Below, piece by piece: positions 33,866 to 45,897 of a stretch of DNA of 56,146 bases. Numbering within the stretch: the first letter of the stretch is position 1; every line of letters begins with the position of its first letter. The stretch is from Zygnema circumcarinatum (lineage: Eukaryota > Streptophyta > Zygnematophyceae > Zygnematales > Zygnemataceae), in contig CM074813.1 of assembly GCA_037447605.1 (NCBI GenBank), positions 3,124,398 through 3,180,543 of the forward strand, in the 5' to 3' direction. The notes under the pieces were generated by a model that saw only the letters and a program-made list of their open reading frames with translations, was not told the DNA's origin and did not search any database. Position numbers and translations under genes: made by a program.

Positions 33866-36800
33866 ATGAATGGCCTTAGGGCTGGAGGATTGACGAACTT
33901 CTTGGAAGGAACCGCCAGGGTTTCCAGTAAGTGTGTAGCAAGCGAGACGTCTAGCATTCAAACTGGGAAGGAGTTTCGGAGCAGGCAGCGTTATGAAGGG
34001 GAACTTCTGCAGTACCCCTCTGCGGCGCTTCCTGGCCCTGGAGGAGCAAGGCTTAGGGCTGCGGAGTCAAGTAGGAAAGGAGACGAGCACCTGCAGCTCG
34101 GAAGGAAATTGAGCGAACTTCACTTGAAAACAGAGAAGAGAGTGAGGAAACGAAAGTGTTACTTGTAAGGCCTCCAAGATTTGATTCATGAAGCAATCAA
34201 ACGGAAATTTCAAGGAACTCTTGTTTCACAAGAATTCTGTTGGTTTCTTGCTCGAGAATCTACTTGATGTTAACTTCGCTGAAGCTGATTGTGTTGTGTT
34301 GTCGCGACTTGAATGGTTGTGGTTTGTAGAGGGGCTGCCGAGGTACAAAAATTCGATGACAGTTGTAGCTCTTCAAATCGGGCATTCTTCGATGACGAGT
34401 CCGTTTTACCAAGAAGAGGCGCTTCTAGTAATGTGTCGGTCACATCCGCTCCTCACTCGAACTCAGAAGTCTATGATGAGGGTGAAATACCTGCAAGCCA
34501 AGGCAGGGAGGAGTCAGCAGAGTGCGCAAGGAGTGGCAATCCTGAAAGTACTTCACAGCACAGCGATGCGCATTTGCTGAGCCTGCAGGTTTGCTCCAAA
34601 CAGCTGCACAGTGAAAACCCAGAAGGAGAGATGAAAACTACGGCCTTGCTGGTCGGCTTCTTTTAGGCTTGGGAAGCGCTTTTGTTCGTCTTGTTTGAAA
34701 CGAATCTTGACTTTTTATCGACCTGTATTTTTAAATTTCTTCTGTGAAGCGTGCAGGTCCAGTCCAGGGAGGAACAGGAGCGTTTAGCAGCCACACCTGC
34801 GCATCCTAACGGCCTTTTTGGTAAGCCTATCATCTTTTTTTTTTCTAAAACATCTTCCCCCCGACAATTTGCTAGATTGGTGAGCTGTGTCAGTCTAAAT
34901 GGAATTCAAATCAAGGGCGTTTATCACTGACAGAACCACAATTCGGCGAGAAGGACAAGCGACCTGAAACTTAGTCATGTGAGCGGGAATGTTTAGTTGG
35001 CACCACACAGTGATGGAAGGGTGAAGAAGTGAGACTTTGGTTCACTGATGATTCTGCGGATGGCTGTCGTTGTTGCGGTTCGGTGTATGTCACCAGCAAT
35101 GAATGCAAGCTACTTCGCGTCGTGCTTTATCGAGAAGATTTGGCGCTTTGCCTTACCTGCGATTCTCTCTCTCCTGCACGATAGCCTTCTGCCAGTGGCT
35201 GTGCTCAGCTTTGCCAGCCAGGTAATTCAGCTCCGCTGTGACTGCGCTTGACTCTGAGGGAGCTCACTACTTCCCCTTGTTGGCTGCTGTTTTTCCGATG
35301 CATCAACCCGTGAACCAGCCCTTTATGGGAGCTATTTTTGCAACTGCTTTGTGGAGCATACCTGGCGATTTGCATGCCCTGCGATTCTTGCTCTTCTTCA
35401 TCATAGCCTTCTTCCTGTCGCTGTTGCCAGCTTCACTGGCCAGGTAGGTGCTGCTGCCTACCAAGAGGTCGAAGGGCCCTTCGAGAGCTTTGAATTGAAA
35501 CGTGGATTGAGATGTTCTGTAGAAACGTCCACTGTTGGTGTGTTCATTTTGTAATGTTGTACACAATTGAAGTGCTTGAATTTTTTGTTGCTGAGTGTGT
35601 TTGTTGAAAGGGTACTCCGGGGAACTGTTTTTGCAATCTGACAGTGGTTTTGTGTGGAGTTGCAGCTTGTTATCTTTGCAGGTGGACCGTGGGTAGGAGA
35701 GGTCATGGATATGGCGCCTAGGGTTTTAGCGTTCAATGTACTCAGTGCTGTGCAGGTGGGCAGTCGTCTACAAATAATTTCCCATAGAGAAAGCAAACTC
35801 GAGAAAAGGGATTCGAACCCTTAGAAATAAATGATATGGACACAGCGGTCTATCATGAGGATGGATGAAGTTGAGTCCGTTGTGAGTTTGGAGTTGATTG
35901 TGAGACGCAAATTACTTTGGTGATTTAAATAATCTACTGTTTCATTGCAACAGACAGCTGAGGACTAGTCAATTTGTTGGTTCCCTGATCCTTCGCCTAT
36001 TGTAGGACTGCGATTTGAAGTAGAACGGCAGACTCACTATGCTTTTGTTTGCAACAGGCTGCTGCTATGCTAATCTCGGCAGGAGTGACTGTATATGCAC
36101 TCAAATCGGGTGTAACAGCAGGCGCATCGGCCATGAGTATGTTCAGGCAACCATGGTTTCTCGTCCTCATTGTTGCGGGAGCAGTGGAAAGGTTGACTGG
36201 TCTCGCTTCTGGGGTAGCGTTTGAACGAGACTGGGTTGTTCAGGTACACCCTCGAACGGTGCAGAAGTTGAACAATTTTTTTTAGACATAATTGAAATTA
36301 AAGCAAATATGAGTAAATTTTGCTCAACTGGTTGGTGTTGACATAAATAGTTTTATGGATGAAAACCTGTGTGTCTGCTGGATGTGTAGGGTTGTGCAGG
36401 CCTTAGAGGATGTTGGAGTGATTAGTTTAATTCAAGAAGTATTGAATGACGACTACCATAGATAGACTCCGCAGGACTGCAGTGAAAACATCCTTGGTTT
36501 AGGTGATTGAAAATATCGCTGATGCTGATTTGTTTGTACGTTGTTTTGGGCCTTTCCTGCAGTTGGCTGGGCCGAACAGGCCTTTAGCTTTAGCCAAGGC
36601 GAATGCTACTCTTCGTAGGGTTGATCTCTTTTGCGAAGTAAGTCGAATATTTGAGCATTTCTGATTGTCGGCAGGTCGATTTCCAACTTCTGGCCATGTT
36701 GCAGTCGAATTTCACAAACTAGCTGCTTATAATTTTCAATGGTGGAATGGGGCCTTGGAACTGTGGATTTTGCTCTGTATTTGCGTAAATCTTGATGTAA

Positions 36801-38907
36801 ACTAATAGTTTTGTGGAATCTGTGCGTTTATGTTGCAGATTTCAGGCCCTCTTGTATTTGGATGGCTCTTATCAAACTATTCTATAGTTCATTGCATTAA
36901 CATTGCTGTGGGTATTATGGTTGTGTCTCTGCCAATCTTGGTATGTTCGTACCTCTTCTACCATCATCGCTATAACCATGTTTCTTTGCCGTCTTTTGTA
37001 GCAGGATGTTTAGAAGGGTAACTCAGCTGATCAATGTCTTCAGAGGAATTCTGAAACGCGTTAGCCACAATTAATCTCCTGTCCTGTGTCGTCTTTTCTG
37101 CCAGATGTCCTTGGTGAAGCTGACAGATGTCTTATCCAGTGGTGTACTTAAACGTCCTCGACATGGACGCAGTGCTACAGGGGGCCCGCAAGGGGAGAAA
37201 GGCCATCAAGATGAGCAAAGTATGTCATGTTGCACGATCAAGATACGGATGTGTGAATTGCTATGAGGTTCCTTTTATGATTAGAGTAGAACTGCGTGAC
37301 TACGACAGCTGAATCCGCTTGAAGATGGGGAAAGGGGCTGTGATTTCCATCGACTTTCTTAAGTTGAAAACTACAGTCCATACTAGTACTGAATAGGTTG
37401 TCCCGGAAGACATCCATTGCCCCAGTTTCAAGATACTCATGCGGCTCGTATACAAAGTTTGTTTTATCTCTGTAGAGGCTTGCATGAATGTGTCTCTGAG
37501 CTCCACATCTTGTGTCGTCTCTGCTTCTTGCAGAAGTGCCCGGAGGGTTTGCAGCTGCTGCAAAGGGTTGGAAGCAGTACTTGGCTCAGCCTGTACTCCC
37601 AGCCAGCGTTGCCTATGTGCTTCTCTACTTCAATGCTGTCTTATCGCCTGGGGGACTCATGACTTCTTTTTTGACGCAGAGAGGTGTGCGCCTTGTCGTT
37701 ACCTTTCTGCTTCCTTTCGTCCTTCCTTCCTCCTTACTGCCTACTCTTGAAGCACTTTGAAGCATTATCTCACGCAGTAAAGGACACCAGGGGTATCCCT
37801 AAATTTTCTGCTCTTATTGAAAGGGAAAAATAAATTTCATTGCGTTGGACCCTTGGCAGGGTTGGATGTATCAATCATTGGAGTCTTTCGGGGAGCCTGT
37901 GCTGCTATGGGGTTCTTGGCAACTTTTCTATCGGCTCCTTTGATCGCTCGTTTAGGATTGCTGAAGGTAAGTCGTTCTCGAAATGCGCTACGTTTCTTAG
38001 TTGTCAGAGGTGCTGTTTTGGTCTCGATGGAGTGAAAGGGTACAGATAAGACAGCAGATTGTTACAGGTGGGTTCCAGCTCTCGCGTCAATCCTTGCATA
38101 AGTCATTATGTTATATTGTACACAGCTGGCAAACAGTTTGTAAGTCGATTTTTCAAACTGAAACCACATCGGATGTGTACTTAAGCTGCTAATCTGCATG
38201 TCTCATAATAGTGTGGGAGACGGCGCCATGTGACGGAGGTTATGCTCGAACTGATGTGGACATATTGATGCCGTTTGAATGCTGATGATCTGCAGGCTGG
38301 AGGAGCAGCTTTAGCCTTCCAAGCTGTGGTGCTCGTGACCTCGATTTTTGTCTACTTGGTCTCTCCTCCCGGCCATTATGTGGCCCTTCTGCTCTTTTTG
38401 GGTCTTGTGGTGAGCGCTTCTATCCGCAATAACCCTGATTGTTCGCCTTTTTTTGGGTAGAATTGGGGCTTTCAACTGCTATCAAATTCCGAAATGTTTT
38501 CCTGTTAGGGCCGTCGCTGCCGATCCAAAAGGGTGCGTTCTGTACTGCAGGTGCTATCTCGTCTGGGCCAATGGACGTATGACGTTGTGGACGCCCAAAT
38601 CTTTCAGACTGCCATCCCCGCCTCGCAGGCCAACTTGGTCGGCACCACCGAGATCGCTCTCGGCAGTTTAACGGAGCTCATCATGCTGGGTGTGGCTATC
38701 GTCATGCATGACGTCAGCCACTTTGGCAGCCTGGCCATCGTGTCGGTGTCCTCGGTGTTGGGGGCGGCGGCCATCTACTGGCACTGGCTCATGACGCCCA
38801 ACGCCGACCAGCGCCGCCTGTTTCCAAACGAGCCGCACTTCAGGCGGGGGATGGACCGCATAGAGCCCGGCCTGCAGCCGCTGGTGCCGGCAGTCACGGG
38901 CACTTGA
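33866..38907 (+). CDS. Ferroportin-family transporter, IREG3/MAR1 type, predicted plastid
   Basis: A major-facilitator-like metal exporter of the SLC40 family; plant IREG3/MAR1 is a plastid-envelope member implicated in iron-chelator transport. Exons: 33866-34164, 34330-34588, 34757-34820, then 35097-35221 or 35319-35443, 35666-35755, 36058-36243, 36563-36637, 36839-36940, 37105-37219, 37534-37683, 37860-37966, 38296-38409, 38551-38907. Either choice of exon 4 gives 680 aa. Family signatures are [83 protein letters not shown] and a final stretch with [13 protein letters not shown]. About 200 Ser/Glu-rich residues precede helix 1 and may include a transit peptide. The ATG at 33866 starts the open exon; an earlier start is possible. 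Confidence 0.93.
35097..35443 (+). other. Tandem duplicated exon 4a/4b of the ferroportin gene
   Basis: Exon 4a is 35097-35221 and exon 4b is 35319-35443. Both are exactly 125 nt, begin after CAG in phase 1 and end CAG before GT in phase 0. The aligned protein parts, starting [20 protein letters not shown] and [20 protein letters not shown], agree at 27 of 38 positions. They encode the start of the conserved domain, the first membrane helix. Because 125 is not a multiple of three, joining both or skipping both shifts the frame; using exactly one preserves it. The intron between the copies is 97 nt. Confidence 0.88.
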
Positions 38908-40060
38908 GAGTAACTTTAGGGTACCTCCCTTGTGAATAATTTCGTCCACTTAGTTAAATGATTGCACCCACGATTGTTTGGTTTTGGGTAGTCTGTTTCC
39001 CATTTTTTTTTTGTGGGAGTGCATCTTGCAAAGCGAGGTACGTCCAAGAATTTGTCCCGGTGAGGTTTTCGTGGGGCAGGTCAGATGTCTTTGCTGAATA
39101 TAGGAAGGAAGTTTGAAATTAGATGCAGGCCAGCATTCAGTTGAAATGTATGCTAGTCTTTTTTTCCCAGCTTAAGCTCTAGTTCTGTACACAGCGCAGC
39201 CGAATCTAAGAGTATCAGGGTGAGGATAAAACCAACGCATTGTTTGTTGCCCAAAGTTGAGTGCGGTAGTGTGTTGGGGAAAGGGGGGGGGGGGGGGGGG
39301 GGGGGGGGNNNNNNNNNNTGCGTGTTGCACACCTTGCTCTTGCTCTGGAGGGGGGGCGGCTGTGCGCTCCCAACCAAATAGTGGCTTCTAAATGTTGCCT
39401 AAAAACGTAGAGCTCGTTCGCGTGTACTACTGTACCCCGATCCGACCCGAAGTTTAGGGTCGATGAAAGATGGTTGCTTCAGCGCTCGCCGGAGTCTGCG
39501 ATCGTGCAAAGAGGGACATGGGAACTCGCAAACTGCAAGGCGTAAGCATGTGTGAGGTTGTGAACCTCTAGTACGCTACAGCACATGACATGAAGACACC
39601 CTTTCTAAACAATGACAATAAGGACATTTGGAACCGTGTCCTGCTGTTCACTTTGACAGTGAGGCGTGGTGCATTCAACTCTAGCACCAGCACCAGGCCA
39701 CGCTTTGGCTGCGGCATGATAGTAGGCGAGGTATGGCAAGCGGAGGTCTGCCGTGAGAAGGATTGATTTTCTATATCCTCAAGCAATTAGGAGATGTGAA
39801 GTCTTCATATTATGCTATGGCCGCGGTTGTTGGTGACCGTGCCGGTGGACTTCCGCCGCTCCCTCCGGCAACCTTCGCGGCTGCTTTTAGAGCTGCGTTG
39901 TTGAGCCTAGGCTTAGCTTGTCGCCTCCTTTTTCTTGTCCTTAGGTCCTTTGCGACCAGTTCCTCGTGGTTCCCAATGATGATTTTGCCCATATACATTT
40001 GATGGCATCATCGCCATCGTGAGGTCAATGCCACACCTCCCCCCGTCATGTTTCTTCTGT

Positions 40061-40164
<104 letters not shown>

Positions 40165-40320
40165 GTCAGGCCGTCATACGCCGTCCCTCCCTCCACTCGG
40201 AGCCCCACTGCCAGGCCGGCCCCGCGTCAGTCACGGTGTAGCGTCACGTGTATTTGCGTTCCGCCCGCCACCAACGCCGTGCTCTGTCCGCTACGCCCGA
40301 CAGACAATCGCCCTCATTCC

Positions 40321-40547
40321 CGCAGACCAGCCCGCGCCCGCCCGCAGACCGCCTGCGCCCGCCCGCAGACCAGCCCGCGCCCACCCGCAGACCTGCCCGC
40401 GCCCGCCCGCAGACCAGCCCGCGCCCGCCCGCAGACCAGCCCGCGCCCGCCCGCAGGCCAGCCCGCGCCCGCCCGCAGACCATCCCGCGCTCGCCCGCAG
40501 ACCAGCCCGCGCCCGCCCGCAGACCATCCCGCGCTCGCCCGCAGACC
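40321..40547. repeat. 22-bp GC-rich minisatellite
   Basis: About ten copies of a 22-bp unit, AGACCAGCCCGCGCCCGCCC plus GC, with point variants. Since 22 is not a multiple of three, all frames encode the same 22-residue periodic Pro/Ala/Arg peptide, producing long spurious open frames on both strands. Confidence 0.92.
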
Positions 40548-41057
40548 TCCACCTCCCGCCATTCAGGCCGCGAAGGTACTCGGGCGGGCGGGCGGGCGGG
40601 CCCTAAGCGGCCGTACATGCTTACATACCGTACAGGCCGTCGTCAGCCTCCCCTCCGGGCGGGCGGACCGGCGGCCGTACGGCTTCGAAGTACGACCGCT
40701 GACGTCACGTGGTGGAGACAGGCCGCCACGTGGCACGTGAAAAGCTTCCGCGGTCCCTCCGCCGCACGTGCAGGCACTTGCCGCGAAGCTGCGGACGAAG
40801 GCGCGAGGGAGGGCGAGGGCGAGGGCGAGGGCGAGGGCGAGCGCAGAGGGCGGGCGGGGAGGAAGGAGAGGGAGGAGGGTCGCCGCTGGCCACTGCGCAT
40901 TGTTGCCTTTCAACTCGACGAGTGCCTCTGGGCTATCAAACCCCTTATTTATGTAGGAGACGTGGACACATATCACATTCATAGGGATCTGCGTATATAC
41001 ACATAGACCCGTATACCCATCATACCCACCAGGTGTTCGTACCCGAACACCTCTAAA

Positions 41058-44000
41058 ATGGTTCTAAAGAGAATGAAGCGGATGATGTTTGGATGCGTGA
41101 TGGCGAAAGAGCCGCCTCGAAGTCACAAGGAGAACGCCATCTTCCTCAACGCGATCATCATGAACAGCGATGAGATATTCTCACAGCTCGGGCCCCGCCA
41201 CGAGGAGTTCCGCTCCAAAATGCGCTCTCTCTTCGCGTGAGCTTCCGTTCAGCGCGCTCAACTCTTCACGTCGCAGGCCATCTTTTATTTGACTGGAGCA
41301 GGAGTGAGGTGGATTTTAGATTATTTGACTGCTTGGTTGGCGTATCGTTCCTTGGCTGTGGACGTGTTGACTGATTGTCGAAACATGGAGCATGATAACT
41401 CCGAATAAAGCACCGTCCATTGAAAGAAATGAGCTCTAAATGTTTTCAGGGATATCCCGGAGTTGGTTCTCGCGTGGCAGGCATGCGGAAGGGGAGGGAG
41501 TCCATTTGGCAATTCAAGATATGTTCGAGTACTTGCAGCAATTTCCAAGCATCGGTGAAATGTCAAGAGCCATAATGCTCGCCGCAAGCAGGTCAGTGGC
41601 ATCCGATGCCATCGCCCATGATGACGAAATGCAGACTCTGAAGGATCGCTGGCTCCGCCGAATAAATAACATTCCCAGCGACAGTGAAGGGAGTGAACCG
41701 GATTCTAAAGGCACAGGTAAGGATGCCTTCTTCCTTGCTATTCACTTCTTACAAAGGTCTCAGGTCCCAAATAGGCCAATGGGTTGGCCCGGGTAGGCCC
41801 TCTCTTGTGCCCATTTTCAAGGGAAACGTGGCACGATCTCGTTGTGACAGGGCGGGGTTTCATCACTCTACCGGTCTTTGTGGCGACGAATCGCGAAGTG
41901 TTGGACAAAAAGGGAACCCGAAGAATATGGGGTACCGGGAGAGGGGATAAAGTCACCTGGGGGGTTAAGTGGTTAAGCCTTCCGGACACACTCGGATATG
42001 GAGAAACTGACAGCTACACGTGGCGGTACAGCGCGAAGAGAAGAGGGGCACCGCGGAACAAGATTGTTCAACTCACAACGGTTCCTCTCCTGGTGAGCCG
42101 CTTTTGCGTGCATCCTTCTAAGGTGAATTGGCGTGATGGAGTTCATCCTTGATTGTGTCGATGGAGCTCTTCTGCCAAACGAGGCACATGAGCTTGTTTG
42201 ATGTTCACAAGGCTCCGCGGTTTGTTGCCGAACGGGCTTACGGCTTAACCGAGGACGGAGCGACAGTATGTCTAATTTATCTTTTACTGTATGCAGGAAG
42301 GTAAATGCATTCAGAAACTGAATCACACCATGGCGGCTCTGGGGGAGAAAGAAGCTGTTATTTTTGTCCATGGCTACAACACAACTCTTGGGAACGCTTG
42401 CCATCGCATGGCGCAGGTTTGTTTCATTTATTATGTCACGGCTCTCCAATCTCTCGCTCCAACCCAACTTCGCGGTCCTCACTGTGTCCCACTCCCCATT
42501 TGATTTTTCTCATTTCTGCTCGCAGCCTTCCCCTTCTCGCTCTTTGCCCCTCCTTTGTCTCGCTTTCTCTCGTCCATTTCTTCCTCCTTCACCCTTTCTC
42601 CTTCGTTCATGCCATTTCTCTCGCACACCCCTCATCATCCTCTTCACCTTCCACGTCATTTCTCGATCTTCCCATCCCTCACCTCACCTCCACTCCTCGC
42701 TCTCTCTCTCTCTCTCTCTCCTCCCTTCCTCCCCCTCCCCCTCTCTCTCCCTCCCTCCCCCTCAGGTGGTGTACACTGGCAACTTCCACGGCCCGTGCTT
42801 CGTGTTCAGCTGGCCCTCCAACGAGTCCGTCGCCGCGTACACCTCCGACGAGGCCAATGTCATGTGGTCCATCCATGACTTCCAGCGCACGCTGACGTAA
42901 GCCCCAAAAAACCCCTGACGTTACACCTGATTTTTGCCATGACATTGGCAGTTGCCAAGAGTGCACGAGTGCATGGTAAGCAAGTGAACACTGTCTCCTT
43001 GCGCAGGTCCATCATGACGGAGCTGGGCATAGAGAAGGTCCACCTGTTAGCGCACAGCATGGGGAGCCGCCTCGTGCTGTACACTCTCCTGCGCATGCGG
43101 CAGGACCTGCTGCCCGAGGGCTCTGCCAAGATTGGTCGGGTGAGCATGTGAGGAAGCGCTTTACAGGACATAATTATGAGATATTGCAGAACGCCATGGC
43201 AATTTGCGTAGTGCGTATGCATGTAGGATGAAAGGACAATGGTAGATGGAATGTCATATGTCGATTTCCTTGTGTTCTCTGCACGGGCAGAACACTCTAC
43301 TCCTGCGTTTGGCACTTGTTGACTCGTTCCCGCGCGTTCATTCGTGACCAACATACATGTGCCCTGGATATGCACGAGGAATGTCTATTTTACTACTCCA
43401 CTTTTATTCTTCGGCTGGACCACTGTTTCTAACGATGAATAGAGAGGTGCAGTGCAGGTTGTTTTGGCTGCCCCGGATTTTGACATGGGCGAGTTTATGA
43501 CGATTTCTCCCGACTTAGCTCAGCAATGTGAACGCATGACGCTCTATTGCTCTGCAGATGACCAAGCCCTTCACCTGTCTAGGTTTGACCTCAGAACCCA
43601 CTCCGCTCGCAGTATGAGCCTGCAAGTGATACGAGTCGTGGCTTCACAACCTCCACGTTTCGTTGCCCTTTAGATTTAGCGCCCGTTTCATGTAACAAGC
43701 TTACCAAATGGATCTCTGTCGTCTCTCACCCTATTCCTGCACTCCGCAGATCTCTCCATGGAGGGTACCCCCGTCTGGGTGACTTCCGGGGGTTCATGGA
43801 GATGGCCACCAACCCGCACATGCGCGCGCTCGAGAACATCGATGCCATCGACACGACGGGCACCGACAGCAGCTGGCTGCGTCACGCCTACGTCTTCGAC
43901 GCGTGCGGCATCATCATCGACCTCTGCGTGGCAAGCCGCGCCCCCTCGCCACGTGTCTGCTTGCAGCGCAGACAGGGACAGGGTTAGGGTTAGGGTTAGG

Positions 44001-44860
44001 GTTAGGGTTAGGGTTAGGGTTAGGGTTAGGGTTAGGGTTAGGATTAGGGTTAGGGTTAGGGTTAGGGTTAGGGTTAGGGTTAGGGTTAGGGTTAGGGTTA
44101 GGGTTAGGGTTAGGGTTAGGGTTAGGGTTAGGGCGACTGCATGCGCGTCTGACATGCATCCGGGAGGGGAGGGGCTGGTTGGTCTGTGCAGGTTCTGCGG
44201 ATGGGTCTCCCCCCGCACATGCGCACGAGTCTGGTGATCGCGCACCTGCCGGGGGGGCAGGTCTACTGGACCTTCAGCACCACGCTGGGGGGGGGCTTCT
44301 CGCCCGGCGCTCTCAAGTCCTCCACGGACCTCATGGGGCGGCTGGGGGCTCGCCTCGCCTCGTTTGGCTTTCTTCAGAGCCCGAGCGAAAAGGGCGGAGC
44401 GAAGAGTAGCCAACTGGAGGAGAGCGGCAGTGGAGTGAGTGCAGAAGTTGGCGAAGGCAGGGAGGAGAAGGACTCTAAGACAGAGAGTGGCGAACCGGAT
44501 AATACGTCTTTACCATCGCGGAAGGCAGTGTCCAAAAGCTTTATGGAGGATTTCGCATTTGACTTGCAAAATAATTCGATTGGTGGAACCCTGGACGTGA
44601 GTGACGAGAGCGTGTCCGACATTGGCGGGAGTGATGTTCAGTTGCCGCCTGACGCGGAGATCTATGTGACGCCGAGCAGCAACATTGTGACGAGACAGAT
44701 GTCTCGCGCGCGGAGCTTTGCGATCCCCTCCACCCCGAGCAGCTTCCTGCGATCGCGGAGTTTCGGCGGCATGCACCACGCGAGCCGGGGGGGGGCCCTG
44801 CCCTCCACGAAGGAGGAGGCCATCGACGCCGTGGCGCAGCTGGCCAGACGGTCGCCGTAG
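41058..44860 (+). CDS. DUF900-type alpha/beta hydrolase (about 9 exons)
   Basis: Exons: 41058-41236, about 41450-41716, 41851-42092, 42297-42416, 42766-42896, 43007-43139, 43458-43582, 43750-43930, 44192-44860. The C-terminal eight junctions are in phase. The core matches the DUF900 alpha/beta-hydrolase family: VFVATNRE, then EAVIFVHGYNTTLGNACHRM, the nucleophile elbow LLAHSMGSRL, an acid candidate in VLAAPDFDMGEF, and the terminal His in SWLRHAYVFDACG. The last exon adds about 220 Ser/Asp-rich residues. Enzyme substrate is unknown. Exon 2 changes reading frame inside a G-rich run at about 41485-41500, so either a very short intron or a one-base sequence error is present. The intron before the last exon contains the TTAGGG array and starts either TGC|GT or GTG|GC. 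Confidence 0.85.
43981..44133. repeat. Interstitial telomere-like TTAGGG array
   Basis: About 25 tandem copies of GGGTTA over 153 bp with a single variant (GGATTA at about 44039-44044). It lies wholly inside an intron of the DUF900 hydrolase gene, G-rich on the sense strand. The unit is the TTAGGG type rather than the TTTAGGG type usual in plants. Confidence 0.97.
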
Positions 44861-45134
44861 GGGGGGTTGGGGTTCCATGTGTCAGTTCAGACGGAGTGGA
44901 CGGATCCACGGAGGCCCTAGTAAATAATTTATTTGAAATTATGGGACGCGGGACCCTTCTGCGCTGAACTCTGTTTCTGTAGCCGTGTACCATTAAGCAA
45001 TAAAGCCAAATGTACTTCCTATGTTCAACTCTACTTCACAATGGGCGGGCGGGCGGGCGGTGTGCGAAGGGCTGTGGGTTGGTTGCATGCAGGCTCTCGC
45101 GAGGGAGGGAGGGAGGAAGGGAGCCCTGTCAGCA

Positions 45135-45439
45135 CCTCCCCTTCCCCCTCCCCTCCCCCCTCCCCTCCCCCCCTCCCCCCTCCCCCTCCCCCTCCCCCTC
45201 CCCCTCCCCCTCCCCTCCCCCCTCCCCCCTCCCCCTCCCCCCTCCCCCTCCCCCTCCCCTCCCCCCTCCCCCCTCCCCCTCCCCCTCCCCCTCCCCCTCC
45301 CCCTCCCCCTCCCCCCTCCCCCTCCCCCTCCCCCCTCCCCCTCCCCCTCCCCCTCCCCCTCCCCCTCCCCTTCCCCCTCCCCCTCCCCCTTCCCCCTCCC
45401 CCTCCCCCTCCCCCTCCCCCCTCCCCCCTCCCCCTCCCC
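45135..45439. repeat. CCCCTC pyrimidine tract
   Basis: About 300 bp made almost only of C and T, built from CCCCTC and CCCTCC units. It is the strand-inverted counterpart of the purine tract upstream of CRY-DASH. Confidence 0.95.
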
Positions 45440-45493
45440 AGCAGCAGCATCTGGGCAGGCCGCGGGAGGCGGCGGCGGCAGCGACTCTTCGCG

Positions 45494-45624
45494 CAGACAG
45501 ACGGCGAGGCAGGCAGACAGTGATGGACACAGACAGACAGACAGGCAAGCAGACGTACAGACAGACAGGCAGACAGGCAGACAAGCAGACACAGGCAGGC
45601 CGACAGACAGAAGTAGACAGACGG
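45494..45624. repeat. CAGA/CAGG tetranucleotide array
   Basis: Interrupted tandem CAGA and CAGG units over about 130 bp, immediately after the pyrimidine tract. Confidence 0.88.
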
Positions 45625-45897
45625 TCCCGCCCGTCTGCGCGCAAGTGCGGGGCGCGTCAGCCTGTCCGTCGCGGGCCCGCGACGGCCGTACGGCCCGAGG
45701 GTCGGCCTGGTCGGTCCCTCCGTCCGTACTTTTCGTACATTGGCGCCGTACATAGCGTTACAGCCGTTCTATGTCGGATTCGACGCAGTGTTGAACTGGG
45801 GTGGGCCCGTCAGCAGCATGGAGCCGCCGCGGGGCCGTCGAAATATCTCCCCCGCCTCCCCCCCTTCCCCGCGTCGCCCTCTCTCCGCCATCTGTCC

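Larger units (their letters stand above)
44861..45897 (+). promoter_or_regulatory. Upstream region of SEX4
   Basis: The 3' UTR of the DUF900 gene should lie at the left. No coding exon is supported; long frames here come from the pyrimidine tract and CAGA array listed separately. From about 45672 to 45760 there is a cluster of CCGTACGG and other GTAC motifs, repeating the pattern seen upstream of other genes. No CACGTG box was found in this promoter. Confidence 0.55.

Noticed and set aside
35790-35890. Complete tRNA gene on the minus strand
   Set aside because: A T-arm is visible but no matching acceptor stem, D-arm or anticodon arm could be folded.
39817-40002. Small open frame beginning MAAVVGDRAGG
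   Set aside because: It has an ATG and a hydrophobic stretch, but no homology, exon context or clear promoter; retained only as a note.
43903-44409. Gly-Leu and Pro-Asn repeat proteins
   Set aside because: Read through the TTAGGG array in an intron.
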